From Heterobilharzia americana (Eukaryota; Platyhelminthes; Trematoda; Strigeidida; Schistosomatidae): a DNA stretch of 64,000 bases. Shown here in pieces: positions 35,757 through 48,689 of this stretch; the first letter of the stretch is position 1, and the number at the start of each line of letters is the position of its first letter. Made by a program: the position numbers and the translations under genes. The stretch covers positions 73,712,678 through 73,776,677 of the forward strand of contig OX104134.1 in assembly GCA_944470555.2 (NCBI GenBank). Reading direction: 5' to 3'. The notes beneath the pieces are model-generated. The model saw only the letters and a program-made list of their open reading frames with translations. It was not told the origin of the DNA and did no database searches.

Positions 35757-36429
35757 AGGCTACCTGGAACCGAGCGGCTTCATGACCCCTTGGCTAGCGC
35801 AAACACTATATACTGGTAGTAAAACCAAAGGCATTCTCTAGCCGTGGCCCCAGTGGGTGTCTTAGCAAAGCCTCATGTGACATCGAATCCTCCGCGTAAC
35901 TCAGTCGTTCCCTTTCACACTTATGATATACTTAAGACCGATGTTGAATCGATCATATGCCTAATGTGACCATTTCATTACCTAGCTGTCCCACAGCCTT
36001 CCTTATAGTGTTAGCCCAAATTATTTATCCAGTCTCATGCGACTTAACCACAGCCATCACTTCGTTCTTCCTAACGACATCAATAAAATGTTCCTCTACG
36101 ATGCCTCCACTTGCTTTCAACTACCAGGGAGTTAGCTTTCTGTGTGTCTGATAGCTGATCCCTCACTTCGCAACAAGATGCTTTGTTTGACCTTACTTGT
36201 GTTGTAATACTTCTTCTTCGGGCATTATGATAACTGAAGAGTGAAGCACCTCAGACGTTTATGACTTGAGCACTTCCCTTGACAGCTACACCACCATTGC
36301 TCAACAATAAGATAGGTGACCATGGGCGTGAATATCTTATATGTGTTATTCACCCATAGATTCAATGCAGCGCGATATCCCGGAGCTAAAAATTGTGAAC
36401 AACTCTGTCTCGGTTACTTCGAAACCTGT
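35757..36429. other. Spacer or unreadable retroelement linker
   Basis: Possibly the linker upstream of the CR1-like RT at 36430, but only short frames with no sure motif. Confidence 0.35.
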
Positions 36430-37400
36430 AGAATACCAGTCCCCCCTTTCAGTTGTTGTTGTTGTTGTTGCAGTACTGTTTTCTACTTCAGGAGAGCATT
36501 CGACAAATCATTCTGCCAGAGGCCAGTTACGAAGCTTGTGTCATCTGTAATGGCATACCCTTTACATAACTGGTTCCGATCACTTCTCCGTGAACCTCCC
36601 CAGACAGTTAGATCGACTGATACCAAATCGGACCCTCAACAAATTACAAGTGACATGAGACAGTTAAATCCACTAGGTTCCTTGATGATGTGTGTAAGGT
36701 GGTCAGATACGGAAAACCATATCTTTATGCAGACAACCTTTCGATTGTTCACAGCTTCCAACACAATACGCCGAAAGTGTGTCAGCATCGCAGGATGATT
36801 TAAAAAGCCCACCTGTTTGGAGTGAGGAATAGCGACTCACACTCAGCCAAGTAAAATGTAGAGTTCTTTGCCTCGTGAAAAATTATCCTAGCATCGCAAT
36901 GCACTTAGGAGATTACTTAATTCAAACACTCAAAAAGGCATGCGGTCTAGGCGTCTACCGTTCTGGTTGTCTTGACCTTACTGAGCATATCTAGGTTATG
37001 GTGTCTAAAGTCAAAGAATTAACTGGTTTCCTTCTGAACAGCCTCCATGCAAAGGAAGCCAAAGTTGCCGCTTTTAAGGTTTGCGTTAGATCAGCACTGA
37101 AACGTGGCTCATTCTTTTTTCTGGCATGAATAGCGTTGATGACTCGTGACTTGAATCTGTTCAGCGGCTTGGCTAGACGATTACTGGGCAGAGCCGACAA
37201 TGTAGTATACACAGACAGGTGTACTATGTTGTCTAATTAACTTCTGTGGAAACGCTGTCTAAGAAACAATTTAGTTCTCCCAGTCAAAATTTTGCATGGT
37301 TTACCATGCCCTCCCTCCCCACCCACTTGAGAATGTGCACCGCCATATAGTCTCAGAAATCTATTCATGTTAGCGATGGACAGATGAAGTAAACAAGTCA
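36430..37400 (+). mobile_element. CR1-like LINE, reverse transcriptase and C-terminal fragments
   Basis: RT motif 3 is seen as FRRAFDKS (about 36485), then WFRSLLREPPQTVR. A frameshifted region holds the catalytic-site equivalent (LYADNL-like near 36725, D-N instead of D-D) and SIVHSFQHNTPKV. The C-terminal block (ELTGFLLNSL, KVCVRSALKRG, RDLNLFSGLARRLLGRAD) spans 37010-37200. Many stops; dead. A (GTT)n run lies at about 36447-36463. Confidence 0.7.
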
Positions 37401-38750
37401 AATACACATTCTTCGCTACATACTACCGCTGAATCCGAAGCAGGCTTCCCGCATTCTCACGCAGCAGTGCTTTCGTATGGCAGTTTAGACGGCTTGTCAG
37501 CCTGCTTTTGGGTTCCGATGGCATCTACCGTCTGTTTGTAGGTGGATGCCTTGCAACATTAGCATTAGAGACCACCCTGGAGGACCTTAGTGTCCTAGAA
37601 TTAGTGAGAATGGCTGTATATTAAGAATGAATACAAGTACGATTCCCGCAGCTTTTTTCCTTTGTATGACTTGTATTATCGTGGAAGTAGAGCCATGACC
37701 TGGTGGGTGGCATACCCATCTGACTCGAAATGGCAGTAAAATGAGCTCAGTCATACAACTAGAAGTGGCTTGCTTACTGCATTTCTCGCTAACATTTCTA
37801 TATCAAGTCCTCCTATTTTACACCTTGGGGCTTTCATTACCTCGCTTCTTCACGCCAAAGTTTCACTCGTATGCAGAGGCCCATCCAAAGCGTTTGGTAG
37901 TTCTTTGTCTCTTATCCAACATCAATGTTTGGTAGATTCAAGAAGGCTCAGTTCGAAATGAGGTATCATCCAGCCACTGTTTGGACCGTCAAATGGCCTT
38001 GAAGATATGGTGGGCGCACAGCCATTACACTGGATTCCGCTCGTTCTCTTTAAAATTCCGGCACCATGACACACGCTGAGATTTGCAGTCACTAGGATCC
38101 CGAAGAACCGTCAGTTAAACCCGAAAAACGAAAACAAAAGTAAGCACCAGGTCAAACTCAAGGTGGAGGCATAAAAATGGTCCACGGAAGTACGTCAGTA
38201 ATGATGATTGAGGGTAGTATAACTGTATTAGCAACAAAAATCACTCGGTGGAGTATCCCAAACCGACTGTTTAGAGATCGTCTGATAGGCAGAAAGATGA
38301 AATTACACTGGGCAGTAATGAAAACGAGTTAAAGATGAAGATATCATGATGGAATAGAGAGAGGGAGGGGTGTGGAATAGGGCATGCTGTTATGTCCACA
38401 AAACTAATGTCAGCAAGGGGAATGGACCTACAAACGTTCAAATATAACTCATGCGTTTTGCTGTCATGGCACGCTTTATACATTCGTGAGGATACAAATG
38501 TTCATGGTGTCATCAGTCAAATGCTATGATATCAAGACCGCAAAGATGTAGTGGTCCAGAATGTGGTGGAGTGGTGAGCAGGGTGAGTTTGTATTCTAAG
38601 TGAGCCCCGTTTTTAAGTCACACCGTTGTTGTGATTTTTCGGTAGTTTTGCATTCAAAAACCACCATAAGTATATGAGATCCCGGCTTCGTAAAGATACT
38701 GTTATACAGGCAAGGGTAGCTCGCCTTCATCTCCATGACATTGTGCCTGC
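37401..38750. other. No gene recognised, up to the assembly gap
   Basis: Only short open frames. No homology to other parts of the window noticed. Confidence 0.4.
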
Positions 38751-39250
38751 NNNNNNNNNNNNNNNNNNNNNNNNNNNNNNNNNNNNNNNNNNNNNNNNNN
38801 NNNNNNNNNNNNNNNNNNNNNNNNNNNNNNNNNNNNNNNNNNNNNNNNNNNNNNNNNNNNNNNNNNNNNNNNNNNNNNNNNNNNNNNNNNNNNNNNNNNN
38901 NNNNNNNNNNNNNNNNNNNNNNNNNNNNNNNNNNNNNNNNNNNNNNNNNNNNNNNNNNNNNNNNNNNNNNNNNNNNNNNNNNNNNNNNNNNNNNNNNNNN
39001 NNNNNNNNNNNNNNNNNNNNNNNNNNNNNNNNNNNNNNNNNNNNNNNNNNNNNNNNNNNNNNNNNNNNNNNNNNNNNNNNNNNNNNNNNNNNNNNNNNNN
39101 NNNNNNNNNNNNNNNNNNNNNNNNNNNNNNNNNNNNNNNNNNNNNNNNNNNNNNNNNNNNNNNNNNNNNNNNNNNNNNNNNNNNNNNNNNNNNNNNNNNN
39201 NNNNNNNNNNNNNNNNNNNNNNNNNNNNNNNNNNNNNNNNNNNNNNNNNN
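38751..39250. other. Assembly gap, 500 N
   Basis: A run of exactly 500 ambiguous bases, presumably an arbitrary scaffold gap of unknown true size. Open frames crossing it are meaningless. Confidence 0.99.
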
Positions 39251-39479
39251 ATCACAAGTTCCTGGGCTATGGAAACTCATCAGTAACATCCTTACACCCA
39301 CCCTTGGGTCTCAGTATTTCCCCAACATAAGTTTTACATCGCACAATGAATTAGATGCAGGAAATCTTTTCACCCAAATGGCTTAAAAGATGTAGTAAGT
39401 TGCTTCACAAGCTACAGAAATCTTTTACACTTTTGCCTAACAATGCATGTTCGTTACTTAAGAAAATAGCCGAGTCAAG

Positions 39480-41870
39480 AACAATAGTTTTGCTAACCAA
39501 CCTACAATATTACTGGTTACTGAATCATGGTGTCCTATCTTGGTCCTAGACGTGAACCTATGCATAGATGGTCACACCATTTTTCGCGCCAATCATGATC
39601 CTAAACGTGGTGCATGTTGCTTGATCTATATATGTAGACTTGCTGCCCCGAATAAGATTGAAGATGATATTTTCAATGATCTTCCAGACTCATTTGGGGT
39701 TATTGTGAACTGTATTGTCGACAAAATCTCAGTAGTTTACGTGCATAGAGCACCACGTTCAACAAAGGAAACTGATGCACTTATCGCTAGATCATTTCCC
39801 CTCGCTGAATACCTTCACTGTTGACTTTAAGCCGACTGCAGGTGACTTTGACTGCACCGAAGTTAACCAAAAAACCGGGAGTGGCCCACAAAGCTTTGAT
39901 AAAATTCTTACTGTCCTAGATATCTATGGGTGGAAACAATACGTCCAGTCACCAACACGTGGAGATAGTAAACTGGACCTAACATTTTGCCGTGACGTCA
40001 TCGGTGTCACCACGTAAGTTAGTAGCGACTTCTCTTATAGTGACCATAGAATGGTTTTCTGTTGCTCACCAATTCTCTCTCCCGATGAGAAAAAAAAGTG
40101 GTCTCCCAAGAATATTCAGCATCGTAGCTACAAGAATATAGAATGGGAAGTAATCATCGAGACCCTCACATTTACTCCCTGACCATTTTGCAACAGACAC
40201 ACTTCCACTTTTCTGCAAAAATATAACACTATATCTAGATATCTTTGCTCCTGTGAAAATAGCTAAGATGTACAAGGGCCGAGATCCATAAATCCTTAAA
40301 ATACTCCGCAATAAACCTAGGAAATTTTCATCACAAAGATTTCAGTAACTGCACTCACTTATGAAATTTAAGAACCTATTAAAACTACGAGTGCAACACG
40401 CAGTAAACGAAGAGATTATTGCTCTCAGAGGTGGTTCTAGGATACACGAGTTGACATCTGTTTTGAATGAACGTTTGCAACCATCAACGAACATAGCTTA
40501 TTCACTACACAGTGAAATGGTATGCAACTATCTTCTCAATATTAGTGGACTATTTGGCGAATTATTCGAAAATTTCATTCCTAATACTTTAAGCCCCACT
40601 AGTTTTACTATACTCACCACAACTTTATGTACTCACGTGCAGTTCACTGTCGAAAGTATCATACAGTCTATCAAGATCCTGAGACTCTCGATTGGCATGG
40701 GGATAGATGGCCTTAACTCAATAGTCATCAGGAATAGCGGTGATGATATTCCGTTGTTGTTGATAAGATATTCACATTATCATTGGTAAGTAGAGTATAT
40801 CCCAACGAGCAGAAAACTAGCTTCACAGTCTGTTGCTACACATCAGCTGATAAATCTAATCCTAGTAACTACAGACCAATCAAGATAACGCCAGTTGTCG
40901 CTCAAATTATGGGAAAAGTGAGTTGGAGAAGGATCTCTGAATATCTACTTAAAGAAAGCCTTATTTCAAAGTCTCAGCATGGTTTTGTCAAGAATAGGTC
41001 TTGCATTATTTGCCACTTTGATTTCTTCAACCTTATTTCTAGTATCCGTGACGCATGCGAAATCGTCACTGTTCTATACTTTGGTATACCAGACATCTGA
41101 TAAGGTACCACATGGTATGCTGCTTGATGAGCTACAATCAATTAGCATGCATGACCCATTACCTCAATGGCTAAAATTATTTCTTAGTGATCTTGGTCAA
41201 ATTGCTAAAGTACATGTATTCTAAACCTAGACACATAACTAGTGGAGTTATACACGGTAGTGTCCTTTGGTCTTTGCTGTTTACAGTTCATATTAATAGT
41301 GTGTGAAACCACCTCACTGCATGGGCGAAAATTCCTATACACTGATAATCTGAGGGTTGTGTATTCTTGTTACACTTATAAACTAAGCAATACTCCGACT
41401 ACTGCTCAACAAGAATTAAGTAGTTGTATCGTGGTGTGAAGAGTTTTACCTTAGGTTCAATACTAATAAATGTGATTGACTTAGCGAAACCAGCGATAAC
41501 TTGAACTTTTCCTTCGATTTACGTAGACAAAAGCTACCAAGAAGCTCTTCCTTGCTGGATTTTGGTCTTAGATACTTCGGAGACGTTACTTTCTCTCAAC
41601 AAACAGCTTGCATAAGATCTAAGTCCTGTAAACTCCTGGAACGTATCATCAGCAACATTTATAGCACAGAATAAAGGGTACTAATGTACCAAGCGTGTAT
41701 CTGTCTAGTTTTAGAATACTGCCCATTAACTCTAAGCGAAAAACTGAAAACCGAGAGAGCACAACGTCACCACACAATAAGAACACTAGGAGCTGATTGC
41801 AGTCCTGACTACATCTCTAGATTCGACCTGCTGGAACAAGAAATATTCAGAAAGGCGAATTAAAAGTAAA
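39480..41870 (+). mobile_element. CR1-like LINE (SR1-type), endonuclease to C-terminus, dead
   Basis: Endonuclease parts: SWSXDVNLCIDGHTIFRAN-like start near 39540, a GDFDC block near 39843 in a shifted frame, then GSGPQSFDKILTVLDIYGW and QSPTRGDSKLDLTF (39870-39990), and SDFSYSDHRMV (about 40025). RT parts: SNYRPIKITPVVAQIMGK (about 40865), SKSQHGFVKNRSC, DKVPHGMLLDELQS (41100), SGVIHGSVL (41240), then YTDN (41340) where the catalytic YADD should be. C-terminus: YQACICLVLEYCPL (41690) and SRFDLLEQE. At least six stops or shifts and a changed catalytic Asp make it inactive. Confidence 0.85.
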
Positions 41871-42869
41871 ATTATATTTTACTATGGGTACTTATTATTA
41901 TTACGATAGTTTATCACAAATCCTCAAAGCTGAAAATTATAATTTATGATGATAAATTTATAGTATATTATCAATATATTTTACGATAAATCCATCGCTA
42001 GTTGAAGACAGTTCTTCTAATGCTTACTTCTCCCCATCACAATAACTATTTTCAGTGGTATAAATCTAAATTGCTGTGAACAGTAACACTTGAAAAGTGG
42101 AAAGTGCTCAAAATTAGATATTCACCTAGATTATATGAATATGTGGACAACTACTTATTTCCGAATTTGTTGAAGTGAATTCTCTTGCAACCGTGAAGCT
42201 CGAAATGTATGAATAAATGTCAAAATAGATGTTTATATGGCAAAACATCAAACTATGCAGACAGGTCAGACATATTGGCTGTTTGAAAATATTTTATTGT
42301 AAGTAAGTAGGTGCACTCATGCATTTCGGAAATTAAGATAGGTGTTACTAGCTCAAACGTGTGCTTATAAATTCCTCAAATAGTTTTGGAGAGATGAATG
42401 TTTTCTACCTCATATTCGGTATGTTAAAATCAGAGCATACAATTTTTGGTGTGTATAGTAGTGATGCCATATAAGCAAAACGTTTCTTATCTTCTCGTCC
42501 CAATCGAGTGTAGAACATTTGAGTTGGTAGATGCACGCTATGTGAAGAGAGATGAAGTGAGTAAATTTTGCGATAAACCTTACAGAGTCATCAATTCCCC
42601 TAGTCTCTGAGGTTGAGGATTGCGTAGCAGTGATGTGCCTAGCTGAAGCCAGACGGACGTTTTCTTTTCACGCTGCTCTGCTCGTTTGTCAAGTTTGCTT
42701 ATGGTTAAGTCTCTAACAAATGAGTCTGTGGTTTTGTGCTTGAAAAATTTCTTTCCGTTTTAATGTTTATTTTCACTATGAACTTCCCTATCCATGTGAG
42801 ATTAGACTGATAAACCTAAAAGCATTAAAATGACTTTGAAGCCGATCTATTGAGCACACTTCTGGCAGA
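41871..42869. other. AT-rich spacer, possibly Gypsy leader
   Basis: 41880-42000 is very AT-rich with TTATAA-type palindromes. The part before the Gag fragment (42440-42860) might be the leader or LTR of that Gypsy element, but no second LTR copy was found in the window. Confidence 0.35.
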
Positions 42870-43250
42870 AAAATATAGAAATATGGTTTCAGTATGCCGA
42901 AGCTAGTTTCCGACAACAGAGAGTCACAGATCATGAGTCTCGATTTCTCGCAGTCATACGATCATGGCCAAGAAAATTAAAGAGGCAACTTGCAGCGCAT
43001 AGGATTAGCCCTGAAGTACTTGATTCCTATGCACTGCTGAGAGCAGCTGTTCTGAATAAAAGCTACCTCATAAATTATCAAGGCTTAGATGAATTGCTCC
43101 GTAGAGTCGAACTAGGGAAAAACTCAACTGCCCACATGCTCGCATGTATGTGAGGAATCACCTACCAACTAACGTTCGATGACCGCCTTTTCCGTGAACT
43201 GTTTTTCTCCAAGCGAATATCACCAGTGTTGGTCGTGTTGGTGAGAATGC
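42870..43250 (+). mobile_element. Gypsy-type LTR retrotransposon, Gag fragment
   Basis: Translation in two frames gives WFQYAEASF, TDHESRFLAVI, then EVLDSYALLRAAVL, GLDELLRRVELG, HMLACM and DRLFRELFF, the order seen in Gag of Gypsy elements (WF..E..F, LL...L...D, LFRELFL..L). There is a stop after the ACM block. The strand is opposite to the Pol fragment at 44650-47000. Confidence 0.65.
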
Positions 43251-43849
43251 TTAAAAGAGCAATGTATTTAAATAGAATAAAGCTGAAAGTGATTTTTAGG
43301 GAAAGATTTTCTTCAAATTATCTGGCTGAGCTTGGGACTGTGAGGATGTGCAGAACGTAGCACAAACTGACGTTGAAGCCTACTCGTTAAAAAAACTTAA
43401 AACACCTTTAGTATCCAGAGACGATCTAAAATTTTATTTAGTCAGTATTCAGTTAATTCAGTTTAATCTATTTACTTTAGCCCTGGTTGAATTTTGATGC
43501 CAAGAGGGTGCACTACAGGTTATCACCCTCCTAGAAAGTTGTTGAGACACTGGCAACTTTCAATCTAAGGAGGTAACTGTGAGGTAAACACCCAGTACCT
43601 CTCCCTTTTGGAGATGGAGTAGGGGATGTGGGTCTTCGCAGCTAGTGTAACTATGCACACGTACCTACGAGGTAACAGAGCTGTCTAGATACAACCCTTC
43701 ATGAAGTGATGGTAAGTGACCAGAACCCTCTGTCAATATTTCCTTAGCTGACATTAAGCTAAAGGGGGAAATTTACAAGAGGGAATCAATACAAGAAATA
43801 GGTAAGGAATCCAGTAGGTATCACCCATATACAACTTGTATCCCATAAT
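43251..43849. other. No gene recognised
   Basis: Spacer between the Gag fragment and the inverted duplication. Nothing supported. Confidence 0.4.
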
Positions 43850-44618
43850 ACATGTATTGGAGGAATTCGGTTGCTACTTAGCTTGATGTTGACTGGAGAA
43901 GGAGGAGGAAAGCAAAAGTCTTCGGATAGTAAAATTGTAATGAATTACTTGATTCCGAAGGTATTCAGTTCTCAGTTTTGGTCAGGTGGGTTATTTTTAG
44001 GCATATTGATTAAGGTCTGTGGACTAATAAAAGCGAATCGTTGAAGACCTTAGATAACAGGGAATACTGTTGCAACAGCACGGTTATTAACCGTCTTCTT
44101 CGTTCGAAATCTTAAACATATTGATTCCATTCACAGCTATTGATACTTCTCCCTTTTCAGATCATTTATTGGATTTATGAAACTGCTATTTTCTTCATGA
44201 CTGAATTGTCAACATACGGAAAGCAATAAGTGTTAAAGATAACTACATTTAGCAGTATAATGACTGGCATTCAAGGAGGCAAAAAAACCTATTATTATTT
44301 GTCCTTTGGGTTCCTAGTGGAACATAAGGCTTCAGTAGCATGTCGCCACTTCACCTTCTTCTCTGCAGTCTTTTGAACCTAGCTACACCACTGCCCAGAA
44401 GTCTTTATTTCTTCCTCACATGATCTCCTGCATGTCACCGTCGGATGCCCAACTAGTCGTTTCCCCTTTAGGTCCCACTCGACGACCTGGCCTGTCACGT
44501 GATGTCGCTAAGTGGTCGCCTCAGTGTATACCCGATCCATCTCCACTTTATTCTGCATATTTGTTAAGTGATGGGTTCTTAGTTGGTTGGTTCGTTGCCT
44601 GGCCAGAGTTCCTTGTTG
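43850..44618 (+). repeat. Inverted segmental duplication, left arm
   Basis: This 769-base segment is the reverse complement of 52893-53661 with no net indel and only a mismatch or so by eye. It spans ~440 bases of otherwise unknown sequence plus the 3' end of a family-A LINE, so the LINE insertion predates the duplication. Confidence 0.92.
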
Positions 44619-44636
44619 ATTATTTTTTTTGGCCAT
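44293..44636 (-). mobile_element. Family-A LINE 3' fragment (copy 4)
   Basis: Minus-strand 3' end of the element, from the (TAA)n tail through the terminal ORF block to a point where homology stops at GGCCAT, ~44636. The last part (TTGTTGATTATTTTTTTTGGCCAT) is closer to copy 3 than to the duplicated copy 5, which carries an extra TCTTATTAT. Confidence 0.85.
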
Positions 44637-44649
44637 GTCACTACTGCTG

Positions 44650-47000
44650 GTGATTTTCTTGCTGGCAAATATACTATCTTTTTGAACCAAAGAGTCTTCT
44701 TTAGTTCCCTTTAGCAATGGTTGAGATGATGACGCTAGTGTAGATGGGGTTCGGTCGTCATCAATGTAAGCCGCCTTTACGTGAACGACACTTACGGTGT
44801 CTTGTTATCCTAATCTGTCGATGACGAAGGATTTCTCCTTCCTGCTGACAACCTTGAAAAACCCGTTGTGTGGAGGGCTTTCACACAGTACCATAACGCA
44901 CAAAGACATGTGTGTAATCTTGAGGTCTCTAATCCAACTGCTCCCGTCTATACTGGATTCGTATGGATGGGGTTTGGAGACGACGCATATGAAGCTTAGA
45001 AGTTTGAGTGTGGCCATGAATATCAGTGGGAGTTGGATCACTATAACCTGGAATAACCAGTTCATCGGGAACACGTAGGTTTCTTCTGTACACCAACCTA
45101 GCATGAGTAGACTTTATATCCACCTTAGGTGTCAAACGAAGGACGAGAACCAAAGGCAGAGATCCAGTCAACTTTACATTGTCGACTACCATTGGTGAAG
45201 CCAAAAGATGCCGATGAAAGTAGTACCAAACCGTTAGAAGCTGGGTGATATGCTGTGGTTCGAATACGTTTGCATCCCAACAGATTCATAAGCTTCTGGA
45301 AGGTAACGGATTCAAACTGTTGCCCTTTGTCAGCTCTCAAGACAGAAGGGCATCCAAACCGAGAAACTCATTTTTCGAGGAACACTCGACTGATTGATTC
45401 GGCGGTAATATCTGGTAGTGTGACAGCTTCCGGCCAGTAAGTGGACCTATCGACACATGTCGGTAGGTACGAATAACCATCGGAAGGTGCAATTGGGTCA
45501 ACAATGTTTAGATGAACATGGACAAACCACCAGTCTGGTTTGGTGAAAGTTCTGTGTGGTGTAACGTTGTGACAATTCACATTGGATACATGACCTTGTC
45601 AACTTTCGAACACCACCGTTAATGGCTGACCATACACACCTAGCAATCAGCTTGTCAGTAGCACGTATACTCGGATGCTAAAGACTGTTTAGAGCATCAA
45701 AACACATACTTGTGCAGACGTAAAGGAGTAAAAAGTCTCGGAGTTGTTGTGGACATGTAGCACAGGATTGTCCCTTTACTGTTCAGAAGTGATACGCGCT
45801 GTATCCTGAAGGAGGTCAAGCGTTGAAGTTTCCCCAGCTCATTAGTAATCTTCCATAAGACAACGGTCTGAGGTAAAGTGGTGGTGCAGACGCAAGACAA
45901 TGAGTCTTCTAAAAGGTCGTGCACACCAGAAATATAACGGATTTCTGAGGTGTATTGTGAAATATAGTCCAGATGCCGAAATACACGCGGTGAATACCTA
46001 TCTTTGGTGGTGGGTAAAGCGTAAGTCAAAGGTTTGTGGTCGATCAAAATAAACTCACGACCTTCCACAAAATAACAAAAATGCTCAAATGAGGCATGTA
46101 TGGCGAACAATTCACGACCGAAAGCTCCGTACTGCACTTCGCATCCAGATAGCTTCTAGGAGAACTCAAGTGTGATCCGAAAGTCATTGCAACACAGCTC
46201 CAGTGGACACATTATAGACATAAACAACAATGTTAAGAGGAGGGCTCGTATCTAGGTGGACCAACACTGCGGCATCTGCCATTGCGTTATTGATATTGCA
46301 AAATGCTACGAATTCCGCGCAAGTCATGTTCAAAGTTTTGCACTTGCCTTCGAGGTTAGTCTATGCAGGTAGATGTGCGCAAACTGAAGAACAAACCAGC
46401 GGTAATAACTTACCGTAACAAGAGATATGCGCAGGAATTTGAGGGGTCTTGGCACTGAAAAGTATTGAATCGCCTATACCTTTTCGGGTAAAGCGCGAAT
46501 GCCAAGATCATCGATTACATATCCCAGAAAAGTCAGTGAACATGGGCCAATCTGGCACTTAAATAGACTGACAGTTATCGAATGTTCTGAAAGTTTGGCG
46601 AAGACCTGTTGTAAGTGGCTAAGATGAGTACCTCACCAGCACAAGTTATCAGATAGGTAAAATCTAGTCCACGCAAGACATCGTGAATGAAACAGAAAGT
46701 TTGCGTGGCGTCACGCAGACTAAAGGCATGCGAAGAAACTTAAAGCGACCAAAACATGTAATGCCTGCTGTCTTAGAGACATCAAGATGAACTGGAATCT
46801 GATGATATGCACGTTTCACGCCAGGTTTCCTGAAGATAGACGAGCCCTTCGGAGATACAGTCAATGTATGAGAGGAATAGGTGACGACCTAGGATCATTT
46901 TAGCTATGATTCTTCGGTAAATCACCACAAGGCGTCTAGTCCATGCCACTGCTATTGGCTACCACATGCAAGGATCAAGACCATGGGTTGTTAGGTGGTC
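44650..47000 (-). mobile_element. Gypsy-type LTR retrotransposon Pol, broken
   Basis: Read right to left on the minus strand: RT (VKRAYHQIPVH, FGRFKFLRMPL at 46830-46720; CSLTFLGYVID near 46540), RNase H (YGAFGRELFAIH, FILIDHKPLTYAL at 46130-46015; ISGVHDLLED near 45920), integrase core (DYSYLPTCVDRSTYWPEA at 45480-45430, ADKGQQFES then TAYHPASNG at 45340-45250), and the C-terminal integrase region to ~44700 (FKVVSRKEKSFVIDRLG, VKAAYIDDD). Several stops and shifts; the integrase lacks an intact frame. The C-terminal pattern suits Gypsy elements such as Boudicca or other schistosome families. No LTR seen; it is truncated near the inverted duplication. Confidence 0.85.
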
Positions 47001-47559
47001 TGATTATTCCCATCCAAAGCAAATGTCCAAACTCGGGCTAGATGGCTTACGGTTCATATGCAGATAACGCCCATGGTTTAGCGAATACTAACCGGCCAGT
47101 CGTCGTTATGCGATCCAAGACGTTGAAAGTCACACAAGACACAATACGATCTGGATTGAAAATCTGCGGAAGTGACTGAACAATAGATGAGGAAGGATCA
47201 GGAGTTTCCGTCGGGGGATAAACGAAGAACTAGACACAGTAAAAGGATGATACTTGGGCTAACCAACTTTAAAGACTGTATGTATTAATATGTCATCAGC
47301 TAACTAACATTTTTGATAAATCTTTCCAAAATAAAAATGCATCATCCACCTGTGGACATTAAAATCGTCCAAGTATGTAAGTTCATTATTTCAGCAACAC
47401 CCCGACAAACGGTCCGTGCCGCAAACACCTTATGTTTCTTGCCCTTAACTGTCATGTTTCAAAGCCATTTACTGAAACAGAGTGAACTACGGAGCGGTAT
47501 AATCCACCCTCAGTAGGCAATCGTATATCACACCTGTGCCAAAAATGCCACGGGTTGGC
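47001..47559. other. Spacer, perhaps upstream Gypsy remnant
   Basis: No protease or Gag zinc knuckle recognised on the minus strand. Nothing else supported. Confidence 0.35.
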
Positions 47560-48630
47560 GAGAACCAACCCAGTATTTCGTATCCGTGAAGAAATGTTTC
47601 CAGTCACTGACCCACCAGTCCTGATCTAACTTCCACGGTCAGTGAAGTGATCAGAACGTTCAACCAATTCACTCCCAATTATTAAAAAATGGACCAATGA
47701 AGACCTTCCCTGAAGCAACAATTTACACTCGCGTGGTGAGAAATATATCCCAAACATTCTCAAATTCCCATTTAAAGTGTCCAGTAGATTCTACATTTTG
47801 TCAGCGTCTTCCTTTAAGTGGACTATGTTACCTGCATACTCTAGGTCTACTAAGAATTCTCCTGTAATTAAATCAATCCCTATAGGACGAGACGACCAGG
47901 CGGCAACTTTCACAAGAATGTTGATGGTAAAGTTGAACAAGAATGAAGAGAATGGACGTCACTGATGGACACCATTTGATGTGCATAACTCACCTGAAAA
48001 CTTACCATAGGCTCGAACATGCCCATGGGTGTTCGAGTACAGAGACGTAAACAGAGTGATGTGTTTGTTCGGCATCCCTTTCAGTGAGAGACACTGCCAT
48101 AAGAACTCTAGATCAACAAAATCGAATGCCACCTTCAGGTCTAGAAATACAGCCAGTATCGGACGTCCGTAAGTGTGTCTGTGTTACAGAACCCGGTGGA
48201 GAGTGCATACCTGGTCGATACAACTCTGTCCGGGTCTGAAAACCACATAACTTTCTTGGGTTTGCTGTCGCTGAGCTCCACTTAGACGTCTGATAGTAGT
48301 AGAAAATATAATCTAAGACAGTATCTTCATCAGACTGATTCCCCCGTAGTTATCGCGTTACAAGAGGATTTCTCGCGTTTCTTGAAGACTGAGACAACCA
48401 GTGATAGAGACCAGTCTGAGATGATAGTATCTGACTCCCAAACGGCAGCTAACATTTCAACCAAACTGACTAGTAGTCCTCGGCCATCGCCGTTAGATAC
48501 TTCTGGTAAGCCTAACCGTTCTGTTTTTCCTTGTTTCAGATTACTTGCAGATTTTTGCATTCTACAAGTAATGGAAACTCTATCTCAATGTTCTGTTCAG
48601 GATCCTACTGGATTGTGGGGAGCGAAATAG
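47560..48630 (-). mobile_element. Family-B LINE, RT fragment (copy 2)
   Basis: Minus strand reads NLKQGKTERLGLPEVSNGDG, then VEMLAAVWESDTIISDWS and FKKREKSSC (48530-48380), FLDLKVAFDFVDLEFLWQCL (about 48150-48090), SLKGMPNKHITLF, then a catalytic region where YADD is replaced (LEYAGN near 47830), and MFGIYFSPREC with GSELVERSDHFT (47740-47650). In-frame stops include one at the QGCP position. Dead. Confidence 0.85.
47819..48502. repeat. Direct segmental duplication, copy 1
   Basis: These 684 bases recur at 56210-56893 in the same orientation with no indel and no mismatch that I could see (constant offset 8391). Here the LINE continues on both sides; at the second site it does not, so this is the source-like copy. 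Confidence 0.93.
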
Positions 48631-48689
48631 TAACTGGAGGTCAGTTGAACTGTTCTGTACACTGATTCAGTCGTCTCCCCTACCAGTGA

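Noticed and set aside
38596..39330. Open frames of about 200 codons across 38.6-39.3 kb
   Set aside because: They consist almost wholly of the 500-N gap and have no information.
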